This document shows positions 7,804-16,526 of a stretch of DNA of 64,000 nt, one piece after another. This DNA comes from Pseudomonadota bacterium. GTDB lineage: Bacteria; Desulfobacterota; Desulfobulbia; Desulfobulbales; Desulfocapsaceae. The stretch spans positions 1 through 64,000 of the forward strand of contig JAHJNL010000037.1 in NCBI GenBank assembly GCA_018820855.1, given 5' to 3'. The position numbers were made by a program, and so were the translations under genes. The notes below the pieces were generated by a model. It searched no databases. It had not been told where the DNA came from and was given only the letters and a program-made list of their open reading frames with translations. How positions within the stretch are numbered: the first letter of the stretch is position 1; each line of letters begins with the position of its first letter.

Positions 7804-9069
7804 ATGAAAGCACCACTCAACAGAAGAGTCTTTGTCGTCGGCTACAGCGCTGCAACGCCGCTCGGCAACACCTTTGCCAAAACCTGGCAGGCCGCAGTTG
7901 CAGGAAAAGCCGGGTTTCGCAGAGTAAGCAGATGCGAGACAGACAGCCGCAGTAATGTGGTGGGAGAAATACCGGACTGGGACCCGACACAGTTTTCCTA
8001 TGTTACCCGGAAAGAGGCCTCTATCTGGGATGCAGCCTATGTCTTTCTGACCATGGAGGCCTGTAAAGCGGCACTTGCCCATGCAGGGCTGGAAATGGAC
8101 AGGCAGACCGGGCCCAGAACCGCCTGTCTGATCGGTTCGGCCTTAAACGGTACCGACTCCTACCGTATTGCCATGGACAACTATGTGAACCGGGGGCCGT
8201 TTAAGGTCAGTCCCTATCTCCTGCCCAATGTCTGCGCCAACCTCCCTGCCGGCAAAGCCGGAATGCTGCTGGGTTTTACCGGGCCGATTTTTTCTCCCCA
8301 GGGCGCCTGTGCCTCGGCCAACCATGCCATTGGTATCGGCTCCAGAATGATCCGTGACGGCGACTGTGATTTTGTCCTGGCAGGAGGCGTGGAAACCTGC
8401 CTGATCCCGGAGATTATCCAGGGATTTTCCAATATGCTGGCGACAATCAAGGTAGGCCCGAAAGATCGTGCCCACAACGACCCCACCCAGGCCTCACGAC
8501 CGTTCAGCCTCGACCGCAGAGGTTTTGTCCTTTCCGAAGGAGCAGGCGTACTGGTGCTTGCAGCAGAAGACAAAGTCAAAGCGCTGGGCCTGCAAGCAAA
8601 AGCTGAGATTGCCGGCATCGGATGGACCTCTGACGCCAAGCACTTCACCCGGCCGAACACGGAAACCATAGTCCGGGCAATCCATGACGCCATTGCTGAT
8701 GCAGAGATAAGCCCGCAGGACATTGGCAGCATAAATGCCCACGGGACCTCAACCCCCACAGGCGATTCCACTGAAGTGGAATGTCTGCGGGAAGTCTTCG
8801 GCAAAGGGATCGGACACATTCCCATCACTGCAAATAAGTCGCAGGTGGGACACAGCCTCGGCGCTTCAGCGGCCATTGAAGCAGCCCTGTCCATTGAAGC
8901 CATGTCCGGATCCCTAGTCCTGCCCACAGTGAATCACATCCCGGATCCGGCCTTTGATGACCTCGACGTTGTGCCCAACCAGGCCCGCAAGCATGTGTAC
9001 GAACATGTTCTTTCCAACTCATTCGGCTTTGGCGGCACCAACTGCTGTATTGTCTTCAAGGGAATTTAA
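7804..9069 (+). CDS. Beta-ketoacyl-ACP synthase (FabF-like), second of a tandem pair
   Basis: 421 aa. The triad is Cys169 (GACASAN), His313 (NAHGTSTPTGD), and Lys345/His350 (NKSQVGH), with the NSFGFGG end motif. It is closer to standard FabF than the KS at 6534 because HGTST is retained. Both have the insertion PTQASRPFS / PPQAASRPFS before RRGFVLSEGAG, so they are related. Including the fusion at 107, the operon encodes three active KS domains and one dead one, more than normal fatty-acid synthesis needs. Confidence 0.92.
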   Translation: MKAPLNRRVFVVGYSAATPLGNTFAKTWQAAVAGKAGFRRVSRCETDSRSNVVGEIPDWDPTQFSYVTRKEASIWDAAYVFLTMEACKAALAHAGLEMDRQTGPRTACLIGSALNGTDSYRIAMDNYVNRGPFKVSPYLLPNVCANLPAGKAGMLLGFTGPIFSPQGACASANHAIGIGSRMIRDGDCDFVLAGGVETCLIPEIIQGFSNMLATIKVGPKDRAHNDPTQASRPFSLDRRGFVLSEGAGVLVLAAEDKVKALGLQAKAEIAGIGWTSDAKHFTRPNTETIVRAIHDAIADAEISPQDIGSINAHGTSTPTGDSTEVECLREVFGKGIGHIPITANKSQVGHSLGASAAIEAALSIEAMSGSLVLPTVNHIPDPAFDDLDVVPNQARKHVYEHVLSNSFGFGGTNCCIVFKGI

Positions 9070-9097
9070 CAGACTTTCTATACAAGAGAAAAACACG

Positions 9098-9580
9098 ATG
9101 CGACCCAAACCCTTTATCCCTGAATTAGTACCGGACCATCCTTCCCATGTCCGGGATGCCAACAGCGGCAAAATCTGGCATCGCTGCGAGATGCGCACCC
9201 TCTATGTTGATACGGATCGTTCCCAGGTTGTCTATCACGCCAATTACCTAAGATACTTTGAATTCGGCAGAGCATCACTCATGCGGGAGGCCAACTATCC
9301 TTACAAAATCATAGAAGAAAGCGGCTACATCTATCCCATCATCAAAACAGAACTCAACTATTATACCCCCCTCTACTATGATGACCTGATGATCATCCAC
9401 ACCCGGCCTGCCCAACTGGAGCTTGTCAAACTGCAGTTTGATTACTGCATCACCAGGGCAGAGGACGGAGAAATAATCTGTACCGGATACACCAAGCACT
9501 GTGCGGTAAACAGAGACGGCGTCCCTGTGGAGATCGATGAGAAAACGATCAAGCTCTGGGATCAATTTCCCCGCCAATAA
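9098..9580 (+). CDS. YbgC/4-hydroxybenzoyl-CoA-type hotdog thioesterase
   Basis: 160 aa with the chosen ATG at 9098. The frame is open further upstream, but only through the preceding KS gene. The signature YVDTDRSQVVYHANYLRYFE is the YbgC/4HBT active-site region, with Asp40 as the likely catalytic acid, followed by strands ICTGYTKHCAVN typical of the family. The expected reaction is hydrolysis of acyl-ACP or acyl-CoA, releasing the product of the cluster. The stop TAA shares its last base with the next ATG (TAATG), so the dehydratase behind it is translationally coupled. Chain release fits its place near the operon end. Confidence 0.85.
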   Translation: MRPKPFIPELVPDHPSHVRDANSGKIWHRCEMRTLYVDTDRSQVVYHANYLRYFEFGRASLMREANYPYKIIEESGYIYPIIKTELNYYTPLYYDDLMIIHTRPAQLELVKLQFDYCITRAEDGEIICTGYTKHCAVNRDGVPVEIDEKTIKLWDQFPRQ

Positions 9581-10434
9581 TGTCCAGCCGCAAGCCTGTT
9601 GAAATCTTAGTCAAGCCCTGGTTCAAAGATCACTGTTTTAACGGAAAAGTAATTCTTCCGGCTGTGGAAATAATGGAGATTCTGGCTTCCGCTGTTCAAG
9701 CAATACGGCCTGACATCCTGCCCTGGACGATGTGCGACGCCACCTTCTCGAAATTTCTTGAGATTCCTGCAGGAGCAACAGAGTTGTCAGCCCTGATAGA
9801 ATATGACGGAGGGGACAAGGGCGAGATCTGTGCCAGACTAGTCAGCCAGATACACTTTAAAAAGATCAGCAGAATCAAAGAACATGCACAGATAACATTT
9901 CTGACTCATCTGCCGGAAACGGCGGATCTGGCAGCCACGGACCTGTCATTTCCCACACAAGCAAGCAATTCTGTAACAGCAGAGCAAATTTATATGGACC
10001 TGGTCCCCTTTGGCCCGGTCTACCACACTCTGACTGGCCACCTCCATCTTTCCGAGAGAGGCGCGTGGGGTACACTGCTGGCACCACTCTTGACCGGAGA
10101 CAAACAGACAGAAAAAACACTTGGTTCTCCCTTCCCCCTTGACGGAGCCATGCATGCTGCCTGTGTCTTTGGTCAGTGTGTTACCGATTTTGTTCCATTT
10201 CCAGTCGGTTTCAGGGAACGTCTTATCCTCAATCCGACAAGGGCAGGTGAGCAATATAAGACCAGTGTCATTCCTGTCTCACAGAGCAGCAACGAACTCG
10301 TTTTTGACCTGTTTATTGTCGATACAGCGGGAACACTCTGTGAAACGCTAACAGGATTACGGATGCGGGATGTCAGCGCAGGTCTCATTACGCCCCCGGC
10401 TTGGATAAGAAATAATGGCTTTGCCAATAGTTGA
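9580..10434 (+). CDS. PKS-type (double-hotdog) dehydratase
   Basis: 284 aa, the size of a stand-alone polyketide dehydratase domain. The N-terminal hotdog has the motif DHCFNGKVILPAVE with catalytic His18 (HxxxGxxxxP). The C-terminal hotdog has DGAMHAACVFGQ with Asp188 and His192, the expected Dx3(H/Q) acid. It would dehydrate beta-hydroxyacyl intermediates and is the second dehydratase of the operon. Overlap by one base with the thioesterase gene shows co-translation. It is the last recognisable gene of the operon; no clear terminator follows. Confidence 0.8.
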   Translation: MSSRKPVEILVKPWFKDHCFNGKVILPAVEIMEILASAVQAIRPDILPWTMCDATFSKFLEIPAGATELSALIEYDGGDKGEICARLVSQIHFKKISRIKEHAQITFLTHLPETADLAATDLSFPTQASNSVTAEQIYMDLVPFGPVYHTLTGHLHLSERGAWGTLLAPLLTGDKQTEKTLGSPFPLDGAMHAACVFGQCVTDFVPFPVGFRERLILNPTRAGEQYKTSVIPVSQSSNELVFDLFIVDTAGTLCETLTGLRMRDVSAGLITPPAWIRNNGFANS

Positions 10435-10651
10435 AAATGAGCAATCGCTTTCCAGCTCAGCAAGCTGAGGAACACAAAAGAGACGTCTATCCCCGTAGGT
10501 TATACCGGCTGGCACCCCGCCCAGATCCGCCGACTGACAGAATTGTCCGCACTGAAGGAAGGACAAGCAATATTCCAGCGTTTTCCGGCCCATTTTGCTC
10601 TGATTCTCATAAACCAGAGCAGACCTTGCCAGGTTGTGTTGTCGCCGCCGA

Positions 10652-10855
10652 TCAAACTCGTATATCGATGCGAGAGCTTGCCAGCGATGTGGTTGGGGAG
10701 GCTGCCTGAGATGACGAAACCTGGCTATTTGAGGGCGTGATCCCCTCAAGGGATTTCTGCAAGAGCTGCAGAGCCAATTCGGGTTGTTTATTGGCAGATT
10801 TAAGAATTGATGTGTTCATGGTCAAGGGAATGCTGGTGCTTCCTGCAATATTCAT
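10652..10855 (-). CDS. Small YjfB-like putative motility protein
   Basis: 67 aa. The strongest evidence that it is a gene is an AGGAGG Shine-Dalgarno at 10863-10868 (minus strand), seven bases before the ATG at 10855. The N-terminal half (MNTSILKSANKQPELALQLLQKSLEG) resembles the short YjfB-type proteins, which carry a helix with the pattern LKxAxxxxxxAxxLLQ. The C-terminal half is Ser/Ala-rich and probably disordered. The function of that family is unknown beyond co-occurrence with motility genes. It is convergent to the biosynthetic operon. The bases 10,435-10,651 between them hold no gene I can support. Confidence 0.55.
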   Translation of the reverse strand: MNIAGSTSIPLTMNTSILKSANKQPELALQLLQKSLEGITPSNSQVSSSQAASPTTSLASSRIDIRV

Positions 10856-11077
10856 GGGATATCCTCCTGATTCAGTTTCATCAACATATCATTTATGATA
10901 ATGCAGGAAAGGAGATCCGTCAAATAGGAAACATTACCCGGGAGTAACTGAATAGCTACGTAAGCAGAAACATCGCAGGACCGACACACAAACCAATGGT
11001 TTCAGACATTCATTTTTCAGGGCAACATCCTGCACTCTTGGCAATGACCCAACAACGAGTAACTCTTTCTATCTGGC

Positions 11078-11166
11078 AGGAGCGGCTTCAGCCGCGAACA
11101 GCCTCCCACACAGCTCAAACAGACAAGCTGGCGGCACCAGGCCCGTTCGCGGATAAATCCGCTCCT
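11078..11166. repeat. REP-like inverted repeat pair
   Basis: AGGAGCGG-cttca-CCGCGAAC-type unit at 11,078-11,099 and its inverted partner at 11,145-11,166. The outer arms AGGAGCGG and CCGCGAAC are identical in both; only the centre differs (CTTCAG against ATTTAT). Each unit is itself a short hairpin, and the pair is separated by 45 bp. This is the layout of extragenic palindromic (REP/BIME) elements mobilised by RAYT transposases. No RAYT gene is in the window. It lies between two unrelated operons, downstream of the phosphatase gene, where it could stabilise or end transcripts. Confidence 0.7.
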
Positions 11167-11225
11167 ACAGGAAATGAACAACTTTCCTTTATCCTTAATA
11201 GAGTCAGACAAGAACCTGACTATTC

Positions 11226-13022
11226 TTATTCGGAAAATATTTCATCTTTGGTATAGACCTTATAGACGTATTCAGAAAAATTTTCCTCTACAAACAGGGC
11301 AACGTCCGCCTGGGTTACCCCACCTTCATCGAGTATCTCCTGATCAAGGTAAATCATATCATCAAAGGGCATTCCTTCATTTGGATCATTCAAAACCACA
11401 TTCTCACCAAAGGCAGTTTCAATGGCATCAAAGAGATCATTCTGATAGAGAATACGGCCTTCATAAGCGTTATGCGCTCCATGATCTGCAGTAACCACCA
11501 TCAGGTAATTACTCCTTCCGACATTTTTATCAAGCCAGTATTTAATCTTCATGAGGCAGTAATCCGTATAATACATATAGGTATATATTTCCGGTGAGTT
11601 AACCCCATATTTATGCCCGACCTTATCCAGGCATTTAAAATTAAAGAAGACAAGATCCGCGATGTTGTCCATGCCAACCCCTTCGCTCTCAATCGTTTTC
11701 AACAGCATGTCAACAGCCCAGAGCTGATAAAATGGAGTGTTCATCGTTTCACTAAAATATGAATTGCTGGGAAAGGCTTCGTTTTCATTCCACAATTGAT
11801 ACTCTGAGGTGGGTGCGGTTTTCTCTGGCGTTACCGAGTCATGGCTGAAGGAAAAAGTTGTGCCGTCCGGAAACGATCCCTGCGGTCCCGTTATTACATT
11901 ATCATTTGGGACTGCATAGGGAGAGTTGTCTGTTACGATCATGCCTTCTGTCCACTTGTCGTTGTGGATGTCGATGCCATAGTTGTTCAGCAACCATTGG
12001 TCAATGCGAATAGCCGTATCGTTGGCATCCTGTAGTAATGTCTCCGGAAGGTGGAAATATTCATCATTGGTATATGGCAGTCCGGTATCCATAAGCAACT
12101 GAACTACGATGTCATTATCACTTTCATCAGAAAATGCGGCACCATGCCCACCCATAGCCAATGCAGCCCTGCCATAGGGACTCATTGAGATAATGACCGG
12201 TTTATTATCCTTTTCCAAATCCATAACATCTGCATAACTTGGAACCGTCAAATTGAACATATTCATGCTGTGCCGCGGCTCATCGTTGAAAGCCAGAGGA
12301 AAGGAATCACCCAGTTTTATATTATTGCCCACGATGCCATGCACGCCGGGCGTTGTGCCGGTGCCAACCACTGTGTGAGAGACCGCAGTCCGTGAACCGG
12401 CATAACTCAAGCGAGCTTCTGAATAATAGGTCCCCTTCTCTATTAACTCCTTGCTGGTGAACTGCCAGGCAGCACTCATTTGTGGATTCGTAAAATAATC
12501 GGCCCGGGCCTGATCCAGGGTGAAGACCAAGGCAACTCTGGGTTGACCAGGAGAACAGTTGTTTTTGATACGTTTTGTCCAAGGCAATGAACCGGCCAGG
12601 GCATCTGACAAAACAGTTCCAGTTGCTTCATCCGGAACAGCAGTATCGAGTATCTTGGCCAAGGTAGGGACAATATCTTCATTGGATGCCTGTCCATCAG
12701 AGACGAACCCTTTCCGTACCCCTTTGCCATAGAGGATAAGCGGAATACGCGTATCCGATTCCCAGGCAAAACCATGGGAGCAGGAAAAAGTGGCATTCTC
12801 TTTTGAGCTGGTGAGTACATCAGGAAGATAAACAATGTTGAGTTCCGGGGTACGGGCCTCATGATTCGGGGCAAAATTCAGACGATACATTGGCAGGAAA
12901 TCAGGATTTTCGTCAAGTTCAGCCCCATTGCTGTTTCCTGCTGCGAGTATGCATAACAAACCGAATAATGCGCTGCTTCCCCATCTTCTTCTTTCATTTT
13001 TTGATGTTGTCATTTTTTTCAA
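11226..13022 (-). CDS. Secreted alkaline phosphatase/phosphodiesterase superfamily protein, circularly permuted
   Basis: 598 aa with a signal peptide (basic MKKMTTSKNERRR, then SALFGLLCILAA). All metal ligands of the PafA-like type I phosphodiesterase fold can be matched: Asp170 (FTLDQAR), nucleophile Thr212 (SRTAVSH, before GTTPGVHGI), Asp466 and His470 (LDKVGH), Asp513 and His514 (TADHG). The last His, normally near the C-terminus in a HG..YDxDxxVPLxxYG block, is instead at residue 83 (SHGFAWESDTRIP), followed by GKGVRKG and DIVPTLAKIL, i.e. before the first Asp. The protein ends at VYKVYTKDE, exactly where that block would begin in PafA. It should hydrolyse phosphate mono- or diesters in the periplasm. 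SD AGAGGA lies upstream. It is monocistronic between divergent or convergent unrelated genes. Confidence 0.85.
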   Translation of the reverse strand: MKKMTTSKNERRRWGSSALFGLLCILAAGNSNGAELDENPDFLPMYRLNFAPNHEARTPELNIVYLPDVLTSSKENATFSCSHGFAWESDTRIPLILYGKGVRKGFVSDGQASNEDIVPTLAKILDTAVPDEATGTVLSDALAGSLPWTKRIKNNCSPGQPRVALVFTLDQARADYFTNPQMSAAWQFTSKELIEKGTYYSEARLSYAGSRTAVSHTVVGTGTTPGVHGIVGNNIKLGDSFPLAFNDEPRHSMNMFNLTVPSYADVMDLEKDNKPVIISMSPYGRAALAMGGHGAAFSDESDNDIVVQLLMDTGLPYTNDEYFHLPETLLQDANDTAIRIDQWLLNNYGIDIHNDKWTEGMIVTDNSPYAVPNDNVITGPQGSFPDGTTFSFSHDSVTPEKTAPTSEYQLWNENEAFPSNSYFSETMNTPFYQLWAVDMLLKTIESEGVGMDNIADLVFFNFKCLDKVGHKYGVNSPEIYTYMYYTDYCLMKIKYWLDKNVGRSNYLMVVTADHGAHNAYEGRILYQNDLFDAIETAFGENVVLNDPNEGMPFDDMIYLDQEILDEGGVTQADVALFVEENFSEYVYKVYTKDEIFSE

Positions 13023-13934
13023 TCCTCTTTGTTTATTTCCATTTGGTTGAATATTTCTCAGAACGCCACACGATATATAGTTTTTGTAGATTTGTGAAAT
13101 AGAAAATATCTATTACTACCGAAAGAAGTTTTAAAATTATGATGATAGCTCATGGCTACGGTATGGCGGGGATATATTCTGCCGACACATCTTACACACA
13201 GATACTATCCTGAAATGGAGGAGGATCGGCTAATTCATTATAATGATAAGGACAGGACAACAAAGAGTGTTCCACGAAAAGGAACACACGAGCAGGATTT
13301 AAAAAAATATGGATTGATGGCAGCAGCAACCGGCAGAAGGATAGCGTCTGTTTATGAAAACCTGAAAATCGACTAAGCGCGCTACGCTACCCAAAGGAAA
13401 CGTGAGTATCTCAACAGCATGAGGCAACTCGTCTTTTCAAGGCATGGAAAGGATGCACTCACTGAAGGGTGCCTTAAAAAAACAGACTTTTTGTTCAATA
13501 TCGAGGAGCAGACGAAAAAAAACGAGAAACAGTGAGAAAGCAGGAAACACTCCTTGTACCCTTGGGGGGCAAAAAGTATGGATATCTTCAACAGGGCATT
13601 ACAGTGAAGCATCACTTCATCAGGAGGGTCATTCCTCATTGCCAGTAAAGGAGATGTGCCAGATTTTTCCAGCGCGGACTGACATTTTTTACAAGTTAGG
13701 CGAAAGTGACTTTTGGGAAACTTAGATCTCCTGAAAGTATCTCATCATACCTCCCTGAAGGTTGGTCACCCAAAGGCCACCTAAGAAGCTCTCTTTTAAA
13801 AATATTACAATGGCGACGTGTCCTTCTCGCTACCCCCATGATCTTCCGTGAGAAACCATAGCACTCCATTCGTATTCTTCACGTTGGCAGAAACAATTGG
13901 TCGAACCAAACGAGACAGACATTGCTCTGCCCTG
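13023..13934. other. Gene-poor spacer with possible decayed coding sequence
   Basis: No intact gene can be supported. A plus-strand frame from 13,152 encodes 74 residues (MATVWRGYILP...), stops at TAA 13,374-13,376, and continues in the same frame for about 50 residues (ARYATQRKREYLNS...) to TGA near 13,534. It has no Shine-Dalgarno and no recognised relatives. Around 13,758-13,780 an imperfect hairpin (AGGT/GGTC against GGCCACCT) has no U-tract on either strand. The AT-rich stretch next to 13,023 should contain the promoter of the phosphatase gene, but I cannot place it. Confidence 0.35.
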
Positions 13935-14390
13935 TCACTCATCTATACCCAGCACCTTGTCAATATCGAGGATACCGATCAGAGAGTTGTCTCTCTTGTA
14001 AACTCCGGTAAAATATTTCCCCTGGATGCCGCTCATATTGGCCGGTGAGTGCTCTTTATTAACCATATCAACTGCTACCACATCGCCAATTTTTTTCACC
14101 AGCAGACCGACAGAACTGCCTGTTGAGTTGACGATCACATTACGTGCATCAGGAGACGCTTCTGTCTCCCCCATACCTAACTTTTTACCCAGGTCGATGA
14201 CAGTAACGATCTGCCCCCGCAGGTTCAGGATTCCCAGCACATATTCCGGGGCCTGTGGTACCTTGGTCATCATCATGAGTTTGTTGATTTCCTGGATCTG
14301 CAGAATATCCATACCGCACAAGGCATCCCCGACATAAAAGGTAGCCAGTTCCACGATATTTTTTTCTACCTGTTTCTTTGTTGTATCCAT
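13935..14390 (-). CDS. cheW: CheW chemotaxis coupling protein
   Basis: 151 aa, standard CheW length. It has the two beta-barrel subdomains: LATFYVGDALCGMDILQIQEI, APEYVLGILNLRGQIVTVIDLG (the NLRG-x-(I/V)-x-P/V-x-(I/V)DL motif), SVGLLVKKIGDVVAVD and FTGVYKRDNSLIGILDIDKVL. It links chemoreceptors to the CheA kinase at the cytoplasmic signalling array. It is the last gene of the leftward operon MCP-CheA-CheW and begins 68 bp after the CheA stop. No CheY, CheR or CheB accompanies it. Confidence 0.95.
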   Translation of the reverse strand: MDTTKKQVEKNIVELATFYVGDALCGMDILQIQEINKLMMMTKVPQAPEYVLGILNLRGQIVTVIDLGKKLGMGETEASPDARNVIVNSTGSSVGLLVKKIGDVVAVDMVNKEHSPANMSGIQGKYFTGVYKRDNSLIGILDIDKVLGIDE

Positions 14391-14458
14391 ATCACCACCG
14401 ATCTCCGTTCCTGTTTCCAGGCATGTTTATTCACTCAAACGACTCCTTCCTCTGGTTC

Positions 14459-16384
14459 CTATCGCGCCTCAGGAGAAGATGCAAAAGATGTCTCCTGACC
14501 ATCTAACAGAAACTCCTGGCTGTCGTCAATCCATTCGGAAAAAATACTGCCGATAAGCTCTGGGACATCCACCAGCATCGTTGTATGTCCGTTAATTATC
14601 GCAGAACCCTGTATCCCGGTCTGTTTCAGGGTTACATTATCAATTGCGACATTGAGTTCCAGTGCATCAATCGGGCCTACGGCCAGCAAGCCCACCGCTT
14701 TAGAACCGTAGTTAAAAACAATGACCAGAAGGTCCTCCCTGTCGGCAAGCGCCTGCACCATCGCCGCATCATGGATACAAATAAGCGGCAGGCTGCCGCC
14801 GCGATACTGCATAACCCGTTTTCCGCCAAGATCTTCAATCTTCGAGCGATTAATCTTCTCGATACGATCGACCAGACCAAGATTCACAGCAAACTGCTCC
14901 TGCTCGGAGGATCGAAAAAGGAGCAATGACTGACGCTCATTGCTCATCCGCTGAGTCTCTGCCGCACTCATTGCCACTTCGGAAGCCCGATCAGTACCAT
15001 CCAGGGCCACCAATCCCGCCATACGCGCCAGGTTGCTGACATCCAGTATCAACGCAATTCTGCCGTCACCCATGATGGTCGCCCCGGCATACCCCTTACA
15101 GCCCTGCAGATGAATGCCCAGAGGCTTGATGACAATCTCTTCAGAATCCAGAAGCTGATCTACGATAAGCCCGTATCTCATTGTCCCCGTGGAAACCACC
15201 ACAATGTTCAGCGCACTCATCGGAGAGTGGCGGCGGTCAGCAATCGAGCGAGATCGCGATTTTCCAGAACCTTGGACGTTTTCCGTCTGAATGCTTTGTG
15301 ATTCGGAACCGAACGCCGGCGAAACTCGACCACGGCGGTCTGATATGCGTTCCCGCCGATCAGCTTTAGCCTTATTGTCAGCGGGATCAAAATAGGTTCG
15401 TTCGATACCGATCACATCTGCAAGCCGTATCAACGGCAACAGGTTACCGCGTAGCCGCACAACCTCTGCATCACCTACACGCTCTATACGTTCTTTTATC
15501 TGGTGAGCCGGAATCCGCAGCAACTCCTCCAGATTTACCTGGGGAATGGCATATCGTTCATCACCGGTCATTATGATCTGGCAGGGAATAATGGCCAGGG
15601 TCAGAGGCAGTTTGACGGAGACAGTTGTCCCGCAATTGAGTTCTGATATGATGTCAATATGACCGCCGAGCTTATCAAGGTTTGTCTTGACCACATCCAT
15701 ACCCACACCTCGGCCGGATACATCTGTCACCTTCTCGGCAGTTGAAAAACCAGGCAGAAAAATCAGGTTGATCTTCTCCTTCTCTGACATTGCCTGGGCA
15801 TGCTCAGCGGTAATCAGTCCTTTACTGACAGCACTGGTTGCTAATGCCTCTCCGTCAAGCCCCTTCCCGTCATCGCTGATCTCAATGACTACCTGTCCCG
15901 CCTCGTGAAATGCTCTCAAAACCACCCGACCTGATGCAGGTTTACCGATTTTTTGCCGCTCTGAGGGGAGTTCAACACCATGATCAACTGAGTTGCGGAT
16001 CAGATGGGTCAGAGGATCGCTGATCGCCTCAATAATGGTTTTGTCCAGCTCGACATCCTGACCGATAATTTCCAGGTCAACAGTCTTCTCCAGCATCTTT
16101 GCCAGGTCTCTGACCACACGGGGAAATTTACTGAAGACATTGCCGATCGGCTGCATGCGTGTGAGCATGATCGCCTCCTGCAGTTCCGAGGTGATCATAT
16201 CGATACGCTGTCCGACAACGCCAACGTTATGGAAATCTGTCGAAGCGATTGTTTGCAAAAGCTGGTTCCTGCTTAATACCAACTCACCGGCCAGGGTCAT
16301 CAGCGAATTGAGGAGACTGACATGGACCCGGATCGAGGTGTCCATGTTCATCTGATCTGTTTTTTCATGTAACTGGTTGTTCAT
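14459..16384 (-). CDS. cheA: CheA-like histidine kinase lacking Hpt and P2, with two CheW-like domains
   Basis: 641 aa. The protein begins directly at the P3 dimerisation helix (SIRVHVSLLNSLMTLAGELVLSRNQL, residues 17-42). P4 ATPase follows, with N-box HLIRNSVDHG (N131), G1 ISDDGKGL and G2 GRGVGMDVV, then a P5 CheW-like domain (about 262-455) interrupted by a basic, Arg/Ser-rich insert (about 340-400). A second CheW-like domain lies at about 480-620. A normal CheA starts with a His-containing P1 domain and CheY-binding P2; neither is present, so the protein cannot phosphorylate itself in the usual way. It would need a separate Hpt protein or act as a scaffold. The start is supported by AGGAG upstream of ATG 16384 and there is no missing 5' reading frame. 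It is cotranscribed with the MCP and CheW. Confidence 0.9.
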   Translation of the reverse strand: MNNQLHEKTDQMNMDTSIRVHVSLLNSLMTLAGELVLSRNQLLQTIASTDFHNVGVVGQRIDMITSELQEAIMLTRMQPIGNVFSKFPRVVRDLAKMLEKTVDLEIIGQDVELDKTIIEAISDPLTHLIRNSVDHGVELPSERQKIGKPASGRVVLRAFHEAGQVVIEISDDGKGLDGEALATSAVSKGLITAEHAQAMSEKEKINLIFLPGFSTAEKVTDVSGRGVGMDVVKTNLDKLGGHIDIISELNCGTTVSVKLPLTLAIIPCQIIMTGDERYAIPQVNLEELLRIPAHQIKERIERVGDAEVVRLRGNLLPLIRLADVIGIERTYFDPADNKAKADRRERISDRRGRVSPAFGSESQSIQTENVQGSGKSRSRSIADRRHSPMSALNIVVVSTGTMRYGLIVDQLLDSEEIVIKPLGIHLQGCKGYAGATIMGDGRIALILDVSNLARMAGLVALDGTDRASEVAMSAAETQRMSNERQSLLLFRSSEQEQFAVNLGLVDRIEKINRSKIEDLGGKRVMQYRGGSLPLICIHDAAMVQALADREDLLVIVFNYGSKAVGLLAVGPIDALELNVAIDNVTLKQTGIQGSAIINGHTTMLVDVPELIGSIFSEWIDDSQEFLLDGQETSFASSPEAR

Positions 16385-16526
16385 TGTATTCTCCTGTACT
16401 GCTTGCCACAGAAAAGCACCAAATTTTTTGTGCCTTTGAAAAAATGAATTGCCACAATGTCCGTCATATCAACGTAATATTACCCATCGAGGCAATCCAT
16501 CTTCTTTCTGTTAAAAGTTCACGACA

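Noticed and set aside
13740-13800. Minus-strand GGTGGCC...GGGTGACC looked like part of a c-di-GMP riboswitch
   Set aside because: The rest of the conserved core (the GCAAACC-type and ACGCAAAGC segments) is absent, and no fitting gene follows.
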